A stretch of DNA of 64,000 bases from JAPOUP01 sp965199865 (GCA_965199865.1 CBDATU010000011.1:806001-870000); one strand, 5' to 3'; shown: positions 54,332-63,801, numbered from the stretch's first letter. Numbers and translations: made by a program. Notes: a model not told the origin generated them from the letters alone.

Positions 54332-55135
54332 TCAGTGTCCGAGAATCTGGCTGAGAAACAGCTTGGTTCGATCCGACTGCGGATTGTCGAAAAACTCCCT
54401 GGGCTCGTTCTGCTCAACGATCTGGCCCTGATCCATGAAAATCACCCGGTTCGCCACCTGGCGGGCAAATCCCATCTCATGGGTGACGCAGAGCATCGTC
54501 ATGCCTTCCTGTGCGAGTTCGATCATCGTATCCAGCACTTCCTTGATCATCTCTGGATCAAGTGCCGAGGTCGGCTCGTCGAATAGCATGATCCTGGGCC
54601 GCATGCAGAGCGAACGGGCAATCGCCGCACGCTGCTGCTGGCCACCTGACAGCTGCCCGGGAAATTTGTTGGCCTGTTCTGGAATCTTGACCCGTTCAAG
54701 GAAATGCATCGCCGTTTCAACCGCCTCTTTGCGGGGTGTCTTGCGAACCCAGATCGGGGCAAGCGTACAATTGTCCAGAATGGTCAGATGCGGAAACAGA
54801 TTGAAATGCTGAAAGCACATCCCGACTTCCGACCGAATCCTGTCAATGTTCTTGAGGTCGCTCGTAATCTCGGTGCCATCGACAATGATCCGTCCCTTCT
54901 GGTGCTCTTCCAGCCGATTTATGCAGCGGATCAGTGTCGATTTACCCGAACCTGAAGGGCCGCAGATCACGATTCTCTCGCCCCTGTTGACCGTCAGGTT
55001 GATGTCACGCAGGACATGGAACATGCCGAACCACTTGTTCATGTCCGTGATCTCGATCGCGACCTCGTCGCTGACCTTCATTTGGCTACCGTCGACCTTG
55101 CCGTCTACCAGTTTCAGCTGGGCATGTTCAGCCAT
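54332..55135 (-). CDS. aapP: General L-amino acid ABC transporter, ATP-binding subunit
   Basis: This 267-residue ATPase powers the amino-acid importer encoded upstream. Motifs are Walker A GPSGSGKSTL, Q-loop MCFQHFNLFPHL, signature QLSGGQQQRAAIAR, Walker B MLFDEPTSALDPE and switch histidine in VTHEMGFARQ. The N-terminus carries an extra 20-30 residue lead (MAEHAQLKLVDGKVDG) before the conserved ITDMNKWFG. It is the last gene of aapJQMP and lies 14 bases after aapM. It is convergent with the sixA-like gene. Confidence 0.96.
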   Translation of the reverse strand: MAEHAQLKLVDGKVDGSQMKVSDEVAIEITDMNKWFGMFHVLRDINLTVNRGERIVICGPSGSGKSTLIRCINRLEEHQKGRIIVDGTEITSDLKNIDRIRSEVGMCFQHFNLFPHLTILDNCTLAPIWVRKTPRKEAVETAMHFLERVKIPEQANKFPGQLSGGQQQRAAIARSLCMRPRIMLFDEPTSALDPEMIKEVLDTMIELAQEGMTMLCVTHEMGFARQVANRVIFMDQGQIVEQNEPREFFDNPQSDRTKLFLSQILGH

Positions 55136-55149
55136 ATTTCCGTTGCCCC

Positions 55150-56454
55150 CTAGTGATGATCCGTACGGAGACGCCGCTCGAGGTACATGGAGTAGCGGGA
55201 CATCCCGAAACAGAAGATAAAGAACAGGAGCGCGATGAAGGCGAATAGCTCCCAGTAGATTCCGTTCCAGGCCGTATCGGCGCGGATCGAATTTGTCAGA
55301 CCAACCGGATCCAGAAGGGCGATGATCGAAACCAGCGTTGTATCCTTGAAGATCCCAATGAATGTCGAAACGATCCCAGGAATCGAAATTTTCAGCGCCT
55401 GCGGCATAATGACCAGTCGCTGGCTCTGCCAGTAATCAAGGCCAAGCGAGTCCGCACCTTCGTACTGGCCCCTGGGCAGCGCCGCCAGACCGCCTCTGAT
55501 CACTTCCGCCATATAGGCCGCTGCAAAAAGGGTCACCATTATCATCACGCGAAGGATGATGTCGAAGTCAGTGCCTGGCGGCATGAATATGTTGAGAAGC
55601 GTCGAAGCCACAAACAGCAATGTGATCAGTGGCACGCCGCGAATGAATTCGATGAATCCCACGCAGAGCCCCTTGACGACCAAAAGGTCCGACTGGCGAC
55701 CAAGCGCGAGGCAGATTCCCACAGGCAGCGAACAGCCAATCGCGACGACCCCAATCAGAATGGACAGCATGAATCCACCGAAAACCCGGCTCTCGACCGA
55801 TTCCAGAGCCAAGGGAAGAACATCCGTCTGCAGCCACCCTGAGAGTGGACCGGTCAGGTAAAGCCACCAGAAGATCGATATCAGAACGGCGGAAATGAAT
55901 GCTCCAAGAGCTCCAAAAGTCACCTCCAATGCGCGATATGCAATCCAGCCCACGACAAAACCGGCTGCAACCATGACAAAAACCCAGACGCTACCACCCC
56001 ACATGAGCCAGGGGAGCAGGAATGGATACAAAGCGGTCACGTAAAACAGCCGTCTAGGCACTTCCGGAAACAGCACTGGCGCCAGCGCCATCAGAAGCAG
56101 TACGAATGCCAGTATTGGCCGCCAGTAAAGTTCTGACGGATAGAAGCCAAACAGAAGCTGAAGCCACCTCTCCCTAATGACACTCCAGCAGGCGTGTCCA
56201 TGGGTACTGCCCCAGGCGGCTTTCATGATCTCTCGGCATTCGTTCAGGGAGTCCGCCACCCATACCGACTGGAATATCCAAGGAACGATTCCCGAAAGAA
56301 TGTAATAGATGAAAGCAAGGGAAACGAAGGTGAGAATCGTGTTCTGCCAGTTCGAGAACAGGTTGTCCCGCAGCCATCCCAGGATCCCTACCGAAGTTGG
56401 CGGTGGTGACTGCTCCGGCAGCATGTCACGGCGGACAAAGGACGTATCTGTCAT
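55150..56454 (-). CDS. aapM: General L-amino acid ABC transporter, permease AapM
   Basis: This 434-residue inner-membrane permease has an N-terminal extension with several extra helices before the conserved permease domain, characteristic of AapM/BztC. The ATPase-contact loop (EAA region) is GQYEGADSLGLDYWQSQRLV followed by MPQALKISIPGIVSTFIGIF. The first half contains a periplasmic loop with SVWVADSLNECREIMKAAWG. It starts one base after the aapQ stop. With AapQ it forms the membrane channel for broad-range L-amino acids. Confidence 0.95.
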   Translation of the reverse strand: MTDTSFVRRDMLPEQSPPPTSVGILGWLRDNLFSNWQNTILTFVSLAFIYYILSGIVPWIFQSVWVADSLNECREIMKAAWGSTHGHACWSVIRERWLQLLFGFYPSELYWRPILAFVLLLMALAPVLFPEVPRRLFYVTALYPFLLPWLMWGGSVWVFVMVAAGFVVGWIAYRALEVTFGALGAFISAVLISIFWWLYLTGPLSGWLQTDVLPLALESVESRVFGGFMLSILIGVVAIGCSLPVGICLALGRQSDLLVVKGLCVGFIEFIRGVPLITLLFVASTLLNIFMPPGTDFDIILRVMIMVTLFAAAYMAEVIRGGLAALPRGQYEGADSLGLDYWQSQRLVIMPQALKISIPGIVSTFIGIFKDTTLVSIIALLDPVGLTNSIRADTAWNGIYWELFAFIALLFFIFCFGMSRYSMYLERRLRTDHH

Positions 56455-56455
56455 C

Positions 56456-57727
56456 TTACCGCTCCACCAGTTTTACCTGTTTGTTGTACCAGTTCATCAC
56501 CGCCGAAATACACAGGCTGATGCATAGATATACGAGCATCAGGAGAAGCACACATTCCAGTTCCCGACCCGTTTGGTTCAGGGTGATCCCGCCAAGCGTG
56601 CCGGTCAGATCCATATACCCCACCGCGATAGCCAGGGAACTGTTCTTTGTCAGGTTAAGGAACTGGGAAATCAGTGGCGGAATGATGACCCGAAGCGCCT
56701 GTGGAAGGATCACAAGCGACATGACCCGATTCGGTCGCAGGCCAAGCGCACTCGCCGCCTCCGTCTGGCCCTTGGAGATCGCAAGTATGCCACCACGTAC
56801 GATCTCCGCGATGAACGCGGCGGTGTAGAGTGATAGGGAAAGCCATAGAGCAACCAGGGAATTCCTCAGATGCGTGCCGCCCTGAAAGTTGAAGCCTTTC
56901 AGTTCCGGATAGCCCAGATGAAACCCCAGCCCCCCCAGCACCAGACCAGTCGGAATGAAGAGCAGGGCAATGGTGGCATACCAGGTTGCAGGACGGTCAC
57001 CCGTTCGTTCCTGAACCAGCCTTGCACGCTTCAGATTCCAGCGAATCGCAAACACACTCGCCGCAAAGACGGCAATGATCAGAAGCAGGTCAAGCGATAC
57101 GTCAAACCGCAGGCTGCTTTCACCGAATAGATGCACATCTCCGAGACTGTTGGCAAACAATGGCTCCGGAATATAGGTTCCCCGATTGGTAACCGCGACA
57201 GAGTCGAACAGCGTCATCGTCGCCGTCGGATTCTCACCCCGAAAGTCGGACGGTTTGGGAAGGCTTTCTATCAGAATGGCAAGGGCAAGTAGGATCCAGA
57301 GCAGGACCGGCACGTTGCGGAACATCTCGACATAGACGGTCATGATCCGAGCCACCAGCCAGTTTCGGCTGAGGCGCAACACGCCAACCAGGACACCAAC
57401 CACCGTCGCGGTGACGCAACCCAGCGCCGCGACCAACAATGTGTTGAGCAGCCCCAGGAATGACGCACGCAGATGGGAATCGCGGCTCGTATAGTCTAGC
57501 AGGCGCTGGTTTATGTCGTAACTGGCAGGATCGCCGAAAAAGCCGAAATCAACTGGTTTGCCAAGTGTCTGCAGGTTGACAAGCGTGTTATTCACAAGCC
57601 AACCGGCAAGGAGCATGAATCCAATTAAAGCAACACATTGTATTGTTAGGGAACGATACCTCGTATCGTAAATCAGCATACTCAGACGAAACGCCGGTTC
57701 CTTTGGAGGGTCGATGAACGTCGTCAT
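56456..57727 (-). CDS. aapQ: General L-amino acid ABC transporter, permease AapQ
   Basis: This 423-residue permease is the partner of AapM. The N-terminus (RLSMLIYDTRYRSLTIQCVA) and the long periplasmic insert before the last helices (FLGYP, LGYPELKGFNFQGGTHL) are typical of AapQ/BztB. The ATPase-contact loop is SKGQTEAASALGLRPNRVM followed by ILPQALRVIIPPLISQFLNL. It is separated from aapJ by 126 bases containing a strong hairpin, so its mRNA level should be lower than that of aapJ. Confidence 0.95.
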   Translation of the reverse strand: MTTFIDPPKEPAFRLSMLIYDTRYRSLTIQCVALIGFMLLAGWLVNNTLVNLQTLGKPVDFGFFGDPASYDINQRLLDYTSRDSHLRASFLGLLNTLLVAALGCVTATVVGVLVGVLRLSRNWLVARIMTVYVEMFRNVPVLLWILLALAILIESLPKPSDFRGENPTATMTLFDSVAVTNRGTYIPEPLFANSLGDVHLFGESSLRFDVSLDLLLIIAVFAASVFAIRWNLKRARLVQERTGDRPATWYATIALLFIPTGLVLGGLGFHLGYPELKGFNFQGGTHLRNSLVALWLSLSLYTAAFIAEIVRGGILAISKGQTEAASALGLRPNRVMSLVILPQALRVIIPPLISQFLNLTKNSSLAIAVGYMDLTGTLGGITLNQTGRELECVLLLMLVYLCISLCISAVMNWYNKQVKLVER

Positions 57728-57810
57728 ATGGATTCCCTGCCCGCCCGACCTGGCTGTACCGAACGGTATTGCCTCACGCTCTCAATTTTATGGAACTACA
57801 CGATCAGTGA

Positions 57811-57843
57811 GGCTGGAGGCGCGGTAAATCCGCACCTCCAGCC
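57811..57843 (-). promoter_or_regulatory. Strong hairpin between aapJ and aapQ
   Basis: GGCTGGAGG (57811-57819) pairs perfectly with CCTCCAGCC (57835-57843); after one mismatch GCGG pairs with CCGC, leaving a five-base loop. It begins 10 bases after the aapJ stop. There is no T run after it, so it more likely attenuates or protects the 3' end of aapJ mRNA, which would raise binding protein over permease. Confidence 0.75.
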
Positions 57844-57853
57844 TGCCAGAGTC

Positions 57854-58873
57854 TTACCGGAATGGCGGCGAGTACAGAAGGCCACCATCGGTCCATTGCG
57901 CATTAAGACCACGCGCAAGCCCGATCGGGGTGTTTTCGCCAATGTGCCTCTCGAACAGTTCGCCGTAGTTTCCTACCGCCGAGAGCACGTTGACAGCCCA
58001 GTCCGCATCAAGGCCAAGCATCTCGCCCAGGTTGCCCTCGGTGCCAAGAAGCCGGTTGATCTCAGGATTGTTGCCAGCTGCAGCGGCCATATCACCAACA
58101 TTGGCGGAGCTCACACCAAGCTCTTCAGCGGTGATCAGCGCATTCAGCGTCCAGCGTACGATGTCACCCCAGGCATCGTCACCATGCCTGACCAGCGGGC
58201 CAAGTGGCTCCTTGGAGATGATCTCGGGCAGGATTACATGGCTGTCCGGCGATTCAAACGAAGCGCGGGTGGCAGCGAGACCTGACGCGTCCGTGGTGTA
58301 AACGTCGCAGGCACCGGCCAGATACTGCTGCTGGGCTTCGGCATTGGTTTCGATCGGAACCGGCTCATAGCTGATATTGTTGACGCGGAAGAAATCAGCC
58401 AGGTTCAGTTCGGTCGTCGTTCCCGTCTGGATGCAGACGGTTGCGCCATCAAGGTCCTTGGCCGATCCAACGCCCAGTTCCTTTGGAACCATGAATCCCT
58501 GACCGTCATAGTAATTCACGCCAAGAAAGGTGAACTTCAGGTCCACATCGCGTGAGAAAGTCCAGGTGGTGTTCCTGACCAGCACGTCAATCTCGCCAGA
58601 GGCGAGTGCGGTAAAGCGGGTCTTGCCGGTGGTCGGAACAAACTCCACAGCCATCGGGTCTCCGAGGACTGCCGCTGCGACGGCTCGGCACAGCCCAACG
58701 TCAAAACCATCCCAGTTGCCGTTCGCATCAGGTGCTGCGAACCCAACAAGACCTGTATTTGAACCACAGTTCAGCGAACCACGGGCCTTTACATCATCCA
58801 ACGTGGCGGCGCTGGCAGCACCCGCCGCGAGACCAGCCGCGGCTAGCGTCCCCAGAATTAGAGAATTACGCAT
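57854..58873 (-). CDS. aapJ: General L-amino acid ABC transporter, periplasmic binding protein
   Basis: This 339-residue precursor has a Sec signal peptide (NSLILGTLAAAGLAAGAASA, cleavage after residue 22) and the family-3 solute-binding fold: VKARGSLNCGSNTGLVGFAA, GNWDGFDVGLCRAVAAAVLG, RFTALASGEIDVLVRNTTWT, NYYDGQGFMVPKELGV and VCIQTGTTTELNLADFF. The two cysteines in LNCGS and GLCRA are conserved in AapJ/BztA. It is the first gene of the transporter operon and has its own promoter. Shine-Dalgarno GGAAGA precedes the ATG. Confidence 0.96.
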   Translation of the reverse strand: MRNSLILGTLAAAGLAAGAASAATLDDVKARGSLNCGSNTGLVGFAAPDANGNWDGFDVGLCRAVAAAVLGDPMAVEFVPTTGKTRFTALASGEIDVLVRNTTWTFSRDVDLKFTFLGVNYYDGQGFMVPKELGVGSAKDLDGATVCIQTGTTTELNLADFFRVNNISYEPVPIETNAEAQQQYLAGACDVYTTDASGLAATRASFESPDSHVILPEIISKEPLGPLVRHGDDAWGDIVRWTLNALITAEELGVSSANVGDMAAAAGNNPEINRLLGTEGNLGEMLGLDADWAVNVLSAVGNYGELFERHIGENTPIGLARGLNAQWTDGGLLYSPPFR

Positions 58874-59567
58874 TTTCCCATCTTCCTTCTATTGCTTCCC
58901 AGATGCCCCGACAGGACTCACTCCCGCCGGAAGCTCCACAACGGGTGGCCTGCGATCCTGTAACAGCCCAACCCCTCTGATGCCGTAGTATCCCTGTATC
59001 CTCCCGGTCAAGTCAAGGGGAGATGCGAGCCCAGCGGCAATTCGTGAACTTGCCATGCTTCATGATCGCCCATGAACTTGATGGCTCAGATACCGCCTCT
59101 CAGCGTCAGGAGCGCATCCCTCATGCACAAACCACGTCATGACGTCAACGTCAGCCACAGAAATCATACGAATCCAGACCTGCGTAGAATGGTCATACAG
59201 GGACAATCAGTTGAGCCGCTGAGGCGAATGGCCGCAGGATGAAGTGTTGAGCAGGCCAGCCCCGTTGCTGACCGGATCCCAGTCCGATGGCAGCCAGCAC
59301 ACCATTCCGCACTCCATATTCCCGACAGCGGCAACGTGTATCGACAGCCATTCCAGCCCTTCGGGCTGGATCACCGCACGTGGAGGCAGCGGAATATCCA
59401 ACCAGTGATTCGCGAAATCGGACTGGGATGCGTATTATATGCATCCTCCCTGATTTCAGGCGGGCACATGATGACGAAGACTTGCTGGCGACAGGTCAAA
59501 TCCGCATCCACTGATCCCACCGATTACGGGACAGCCCATGGGTGCCATTCGCGACCGCCTGCTTTCC
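58874..59567. other. Gap between aapJ and the ATP12 gene
   Basis: Besides the aap promoter, a hairpin of eight pairs (TCCAGCCC and GGGCTGGA around TTC, 59352-59370) lies about 200 bases beyond the ATP12 stop and may end that operon. No gene is recognisable in these 694 bases. Confidence 0.5.
58987..59016 (-). promoter_or_regulatory. Candidate promoter of the aap operon
   Basis: TTGACT (59011-59016) and GATACT (58987-58992) on the minus strand are 18 bases apart, with five and four consensus matches. It lies about 115 bases before the aapJ start, leaving a leader of about 107 bases. Confidence 0.5.
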
Positions 59568-60278
59568 TTAGCCACGAGCCAGCTCAAGACATCTGGCGGC
59601 TTCGAGGAACGCCGAACGGCTGTGGGACGCAGAGAGGGTCGCTTCGCTGTCCTGACCCCACCGCTCAAGCTGCCAGTCCTCGTCAATCCTTGACCATTTC
59701 CACAGCGTTTCTGGCGAGCCATGGCCATCACTGACCGCAAGTCCGATTACCAGCGACCCTGAAAGGCTTACGAGCTGGTGCATGGCAGTCAGCTCGAACG
59801 GCGTCATGGAATCGAGAGGCACACGCAGACGTTCCAGTGTCTGCAAGGGCTGCGGATGGTGAATTACGCCTTCAACCGGCATCAACCGAACCCCAAACCT
59901 TGCCAGCACCCAATCAAGAAGCGGATCCCATGTGGAACGCTGACGGGACACCAGGCCTTCTGGGGCAGTGGCGCGGTAGCAGGTTAGATCGGTATCCGCG
60001 TAGGCCGCGAGCAGTCGCGCAATCTCAGGAGCCCGGTTCGCCACATTGTCGATAGCCGTGTAGGCGAACCTGGTAACAGGCATCCGGTTCTGGTCGATTT
60101 CATCTCCCTGCGCGTTCCATTCACCCGCGATGGCTTCAGCCATCGCGGCGGTTGGAAGTGTCAGGAATGCCCTGGCCGGCGTCCGTACAACACGGCCATC
60201 AAGATGGATCGTGAAACCGTCCCCGCAAGCCACCGCGTCCGCGGATTCCCAGAACCGTTTGGCTTTCCAACCGGTCAT
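59568..60278 (-). CDS. ATP12-family F1-ATPase assembly chaperone
   Basis: This 236-residue protein is an alphaproteobacterial ATP12 homolog, which helps assemble the alpha subunit into F1-ATPase. Family segments are FTIHLDGRVVRTPARAFLTL, AIAGEWNAQGDEIDQNRMPV, LTCYRATAPEGLVSRQRSTW, WDPLLDWVLARFG and LVIGLAVSDGHGSPETLW. The glutamate known as functionally important in ATP12 falls in the C-terminal helical part but I cannot fix it exactly. Its start overlaps the stop of the upstream pseudouridine synthase gene as ATGA. Confidence 0.94.
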   Translation of the reverse strand: MTGWKAKRFWESADAVACGDGFTIHLDGRVVRTPARAFLTLPTAAMAEAIAGEWNAQGDEIDQNRMPVTRFAYTAIDNVANRAPEIARLLAAYADTDLTCYRATAPEGLVSRQRSTWDPLLDWVLARFGVRLMPVEGVIHHPQPLQTLERLRVPLDSMTPFELTAMHQLVSLSGSLVIGLAVSDGHGSPETLWKWSRIDEDWQLERWGQDSEATLSASHSRSAFLEAARCLELARG

Positions 60279-61327
60279 ACGGCACCGAATGGATCATCGG
60301 GCACATCTTCCACGCACCAGTCCAGCATGGCCCAGGTTCGGACCATATGGCCCGGAAGCGGCGCAACCAGGGTCAGCATGTCGCCCGTCACGGGATGGGC
60401 TATGTTCAGCGCCCGGGCATGTAGATGCAGTTTCCGACTGAAGCCACCACCAAGATACGGCCCCCAGCCACCGTCCTCCATCTTTTGAGCCGAGCCACCG
60501 TATTTTCCATCACCGATGATGGGATGGCCGAGTTCAGCCATATGAGCGCGGAGCTGATGTGTTCGACCGGTAACCGGCTCCAACGCCACCCAGGCCGTCC
60601 GTCGGGAAAGCCATGCAAGCACGGCATAGTTTGTCACGGCTCCCCTTGCACCTGGCGTCGAGTCCATCTGCGAGGGCGGGATGCAGAGCATCCTTTCCGC
60701 CTGCCCCGCCTTTCCGTGCCCGGGCGCCTTCAGCAGACCGTAATGTATCCTACCCATTTTCGGATCGGGAACGCCCGCCACGGCCGACCAGTATATCTTT
60801 CGCGTCTCCCGGGCCCGAAAGGCCTTGGCCAGGGCGCCCGCCGCCCGCTGGGTGCGGGCCAACACCAGCACTCCGGACGTATCCCTGTCGAGACGATGCA
60901 CCAAGCGGGGTTTCTCCCCGTATCCGAAACGCAGCGCCTCGCCCATTCCGTCCACGTGGCGAACCTGTCCGGTACCGCCCTGGGTGGGAAGTCCGGGTGG
61001 TTTATTGATGGCCAGCAGGTCATCGTCACGGTAGATCAGGGTGCCACGGATCATGCGCATGTCAGCATCGGACAGCCGCGCAGCGACGGACGCGCTCCGT
61101 TCACCGAACCGTTCTGGCGCATCTGGCAGCGGCGGTATCCGTATCACCTGGCCTGGACCGATGCGGGTCGCCGCCCTCACGCGGCCTCCATCAACCCTGA
61201 TTTCGCCCTTTCGGCACAGCTTCTCGATCTGCCCTTGCGGAACATGGGGGAACCGACGCCGAAACCATCGATCAAGCCGCTGCTCGGCCTCGCCGCAACC
61301 CAGGGTAACCGTCTGGACACCGCTCAT
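60275..61327 (-). CDS. RluC/RluD-family pseudouridine synthase
   Basis: This 350-residue enzyme isomerises uridine in ribosomal RNA, probably 23S. It has an N-terminal S4 RNA-binding domain (GCGEAEQRLDRWFRRRFP, IEKLCRKGEIRVDGGRV) and a catalytic domain with the essential aspartate in LVHRLDRDTSGVLVLA, followed by EPVTGRTHQLRAHMAELGHP. The length and S4 domain fit RluC. It is tightly packed: it overlaps crcB upstream and ATP12 downstream, each by four bases (ATGA). Confidence 0.94.
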   Translation of the reverse strand: MSGVQTVTLGCGEAEQRLDRWFRRRFPHVPQGQIEKLCRKGEIRVDGGRVRAATRIGPGQVIRIPPLPDAPERFGERSASVAARLSDADMRMIRGTLIYRDDDLLAINKPPGLPTQGGTGQVRHVDGMGEALRFGYGEKPRLVHRLDRDTSGVLVLARTQRAAGALAKAFRARETRKIYWSAVAGVPDPKMGRIHYGLLKAPGHGKAGQAERMLCIPPSQMDSTPGARGAVTNYAVLAWLSRRTAWVALEPVTGRTHQLRAHMAELGHPIIGDGKYGGSAQKMEDGGWGPYLGGGFSRKLHLHARALNIAHPVTGDMLTLVAPLPGHMVRTWAMLDWCVEDVPDDPFGAV

Positions 61328-61701
61328 GTGAGAAACGCCCTCGAGACAAGCAGTCCCATCCCGATTCCGGCAAGCGACAGCACAATCGAAGCCAGGACAT
61401 ATGCGGCAGCCGCACCGACCTGCCCCCGTTCATAGAGCGCCACTGTGTCGAGTGAAAACGCGGAGAAGGTCGTGAAGCCACCCAGCACTCCCGTTACCAG
61501 GAAAGGAGCGAATTTCGTCCCACCCGACTGAGCCAACGCCACCATCAGGATACCCATCAGGAACGAACCCACAACATTGACCGTCAGCGTTCCCCACGGG
61601 AAGCCATGACCGATGACGCGGGCAACGGCAACACCGGTCAGGTAACGTCCCGTTGCACCCAACGCACCTCCAAGCGCCACCTGCAGAAGTGTAGGCCACA
61701 T
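61324..61701 (-). CDS. crcB: Fluoride ion exporter CrcB (Fluc)
   Basis: This protein of about 125 residues has four membrane segments and the Fluc signatures GGALGATGRYL, FPWGTLTVNVVGSFLMG (with the conserved asparagine) and GVLGGFTTFSAFS (phenylalanine box). Two copies make a dual-topology channel that expels fluoride. ATG 61701 has GAGGA at 8 bases and leaves 10 bases to rarA; a GTG at 61719 would overlap rarA. No fluoride riboswitch is evident, since the gene is inside an operon. Confidence 0.96.
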   Translation of the reverse strand: MWPTLLQVALGGALGATGRYLTGVAVARVIGHGFPWGTLTVNVVGSFLMGILMVALAQSGGTKFAPFLVTGVLGGFTTFSAFSLDTVALYERGQVGAAAAYVLASIVLSLAGIGMGLLVSRAFLT

Positions 61702-61711
61702 TGACCGATCC

Positions 61712-63028
61712 TCACTCACCCTGCCGTCTGGCGCGGAGCCTGGTGAAATAATCGAGGCGTTTCCTCAGTTCCCGCTCGAAGCCCCTCTCGACCGGTTGAT
61801 AATAGGCGCCACGTTCCATCCCATCAGGGAAATAGCTCTGGCCGCTGAATGCCTCTTCACTGTCATGGTCGTATGCATAGCCTTTGCCGTAACCCAAATC
61901 CTTCATCAACCTGGTCGGCGCGTTAAGGATATGCATTGGCGGCCTCAGGCTACCCGTCGCCTTCGCCTCCACCATAGCGTTCTTCATACCGACATATCCC
62001 GCATTCGACTTAGGCGCCAGGGCAAGGTAGAGCACCGCCTGTCCCAATGCCATCTCTCCCTCGGGGCTACCGAGACGCTCATAGGTTTCCCAGGCGTCAA
62101 GACATACGCGCTGCGCCTGTGGGTCGGCCAGTCCGATGTCCTCTATCGCCATGCGGGTGACCCGACGGGCGAGATATCGCGGTTCCTCACCACCCTCCAG
62201 CATTCGGGCCAGCCAATATAGCGCTGCGTCGGGGTCGGAGCCTCGAACGGATTTATGCAATGCCGAGATCAGGTTGTAGTGAGTATCGCCGGACCTGTCA
62301 TACTGCGCCGCCCGACGTTGGAGCCTTCGAGCCAGGGCTTCGCGGCCAAGCCTTTCGCTGACGTCCCAGACGGCAATCTGTTCTACCAGATTGAGCAGCG
62401 CCCGGCCGTCACCATCCGCCAGTTCCAGCAGGCTGTCCCGAGCATCCTCGGTCAGCGGAAGTTCAGTGCCAGTCAGCCGCTCCGCACGCTGAACCAGGCA
62501 CTCCAGATCCGCGGCCCCCAGGCGGTTAAGCACCAGAACCTGCGCCCGTGACAGCAGCGCGGCATTGAGCTCAAAACTCGGATTTTCGGTCGTGGCACCG
62601 ACCAGAAGGATGGTACCATCCTCCATATGTGGCAGGAAACCGTCCTGCTGAGCCCTGTTGAAGCGGTGGATCTCATCAACGAACAGCAATGTGCCATGCC
62701 CGTTAGCACGGCGATGCCGAGCCGCCTCAAAAATCTTCTTTAGATCCGCGACGCCGGTGAATATTGCGCTGATCTGGACGAACCGCATTTCGGTTTCGTC
62801 GGCAAGCAGGCGGGCGATGGTGGTTTTGCCGACACCTGGCGGGCCCCAGAACACCAGTGACGTCAGCGCACCGGATGCCAGCATCACCCCGAGCGAACCA
62901 TCCGCGCCAAGAAGATGGTCCTGACCGATTACCTCGTTGAGCCTCCTGGGGCGCAATCTGTCAGCCAGAGGATGAGGGGCGCTACCATTGCCTGAATGCG
63001 CTGGCGGAGTTCCAAATAGATCGGACAT
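61712..63028 (-). CDS. rarA: Replication-associated recombination protein A (MgsA/RarA AAA+ ATPase)
   Basis: RarA (about 438 residues) is a clamp-loader-like ATPase acting at stalled replication forks. Visible are RPRRLNEVIGQDHLLGADGS, Walker A FWGPPGVGKTTIARL, Walker B in TLLFVDEIHRFNRAQQD, sensor 1 VGATTENPSFELN, and the C-terminal tetramerisation part (SDPDAALYWLARMLEGGEEP, AYDHDSEEAFSGQSYFPDG). ATG 63028 (MSDLFGTPP) matches the family's start. It heads the rarA-crcB-rluC-ATP12 cluster. Confidence 0.96.
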   Translation of the reverse strand: MSDLFGTPPAHSGNGSAPHPLADRLRPRRLNEVIGQDHLLGADGSLGVMLASGALTSLVFWGPPGVGKTTIARLLADETEMRFVQISAIFTGVADLKKIFEAARHRRANGHGTLLFVDEIHRFNRAQQDGFLPHMEDGTILLVGATTENPSFELNAALLSRAQVLVLNRLGAADLECLVQRAERLTGTELPLTEDARDSLLELADGDGRALLNLVEQIAVWDVSERLGREALARRLQRRAAQYDRSGDTHYNLISALHKSVRGSDPDAALYWLARMLEGGEEPRYLARRVTRMAIEDIGLADPQAQRVCLDAWETYERLGSPEGEMALGQAVLYLALAPKSNAGYVGMKNAMVEAKATGSLRPPMHILNAPTRLMKDLGYGKGYAYDHDSEEAFSGQSYFPDGMERGAYYQPVERGFERELRKRLDYFTRLRARRQGE

Positions 63029-63378
63029 GGTCCAACGATATTTCCCAGTCATCCAGGACGAAAGAGTGAATCCGGCGCCAATAGCAGGGCAATCCCCCGG
63101 GCGAATTCCCTGTCCGTATTCTCTCAGGCAGTGACTGGATCGGCGTCAGCCGGAGATTGAGTGGAACCGTCGCCCCTATCACACGGATTCATTCGATCCC
63201 GAAGAGATCATGACGCTCGAAACGTCGAGCTGGTAGTCGGACGACATCCCGTTAAGATGGAGTGCGCCGACGGTTCCAGCCCAAACGCGATTGCCTGGTC
63301 TCCACGATGGAGCCCCATACGAACGACAGCGGGAAATGCCCCATAATCCAGCGCCGGAACCGGTCTGGCAGGAAATCC
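63029..63378. other. Gap between rplQ and rarA
   Basis: These 350 bases hold no recognisable gene. In related genomes I recall a DegP/DegQ protease gene at this position; only a vague resemblance to a PDZ-domain fragment is seen near 63120-63180, too weak to call. Confidence 0.5.
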
Positions 63379-63801
63379 CTATTCCGGTAACGCCACTTCC
63401 TCTTCGGCCTCACGAGCCTTGTCGGCTGCGCCCTTCGCATCCAGATCACGGTCGACGAATTCTATGATGGCCATCGGGGCCATATCGCCATAGCGGAAGC
63501 CCGCCTTAAGGACACGAACGTAACCACCGTTCCGATCCTGATAACGCGGCCCAAGAACGTCAAATAACTTGGTAACGTAGCGATCCTGCTTCAGTCGGCT
63601 GGAGGCCTGGCGACGGGCATGAAGATCACCGCGCTTACCAAGCGTTACCAGCTTCTCGATCACCCGTCGCAGTTCCTTTGCCTTTGGCAACGTCGTTCGA
63701 ATCTGCTCGTGCTCGATCAACGAGCCGGCCATATTGGCAAAGAGCGCCTTCCGGTGCTCATGGGTTCGGTTTAGGTGGCGATATCCGCGTGCATGGCGCA
63801 T
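63379..63801 (-). CDS. rplQ: 50S ribosomal protein L17
   Basis: L17 (140 residues) is a large-subunit protein lining the exit tunnel. It begins with the invariant MRHARGYRHLNRTHEHRKAL, then IRTTLPKAKELRRVIEKLVT, RYQDRNGGYVRVLKAGFRYG and AMIEFVDRD-type MAIIEFVDRD. The acidic tail (KAREAEEEVALPE) is typical of alphaproteobacteria. It follows rpoA, as in the alpha operon, though with a 149-base gap. Confidence 0.98.
   Translation of the reverse strand: MRHARGYRHLNRTHEHRKALFANMAGSLIEHEQIRTTLPKAKELRRVIEKLVTLGKRGDLHARRQASSRLKQDRYVTKLFDVLGPRYQDRNGGYVRVLKAGFRYGDMAPMAIIEFVDRDLDAKGAADKAREAEEEVALPE

Noticed and set aside
61324..61701. Fluoride riboswitch before crcB
   Set aside because: crcB starts about 10 bases after rarA inside an operon, leaving no room for the aptamer.
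63100..63200. Remnant of a DegP/DegQ protease between rplQ and rarA
   Set aside because: A minus-strand frame (ATVPLNLRLTPIQSLPE) vaguely recalls a PDZ segment, but it is too short, and no catalytic motif is found.
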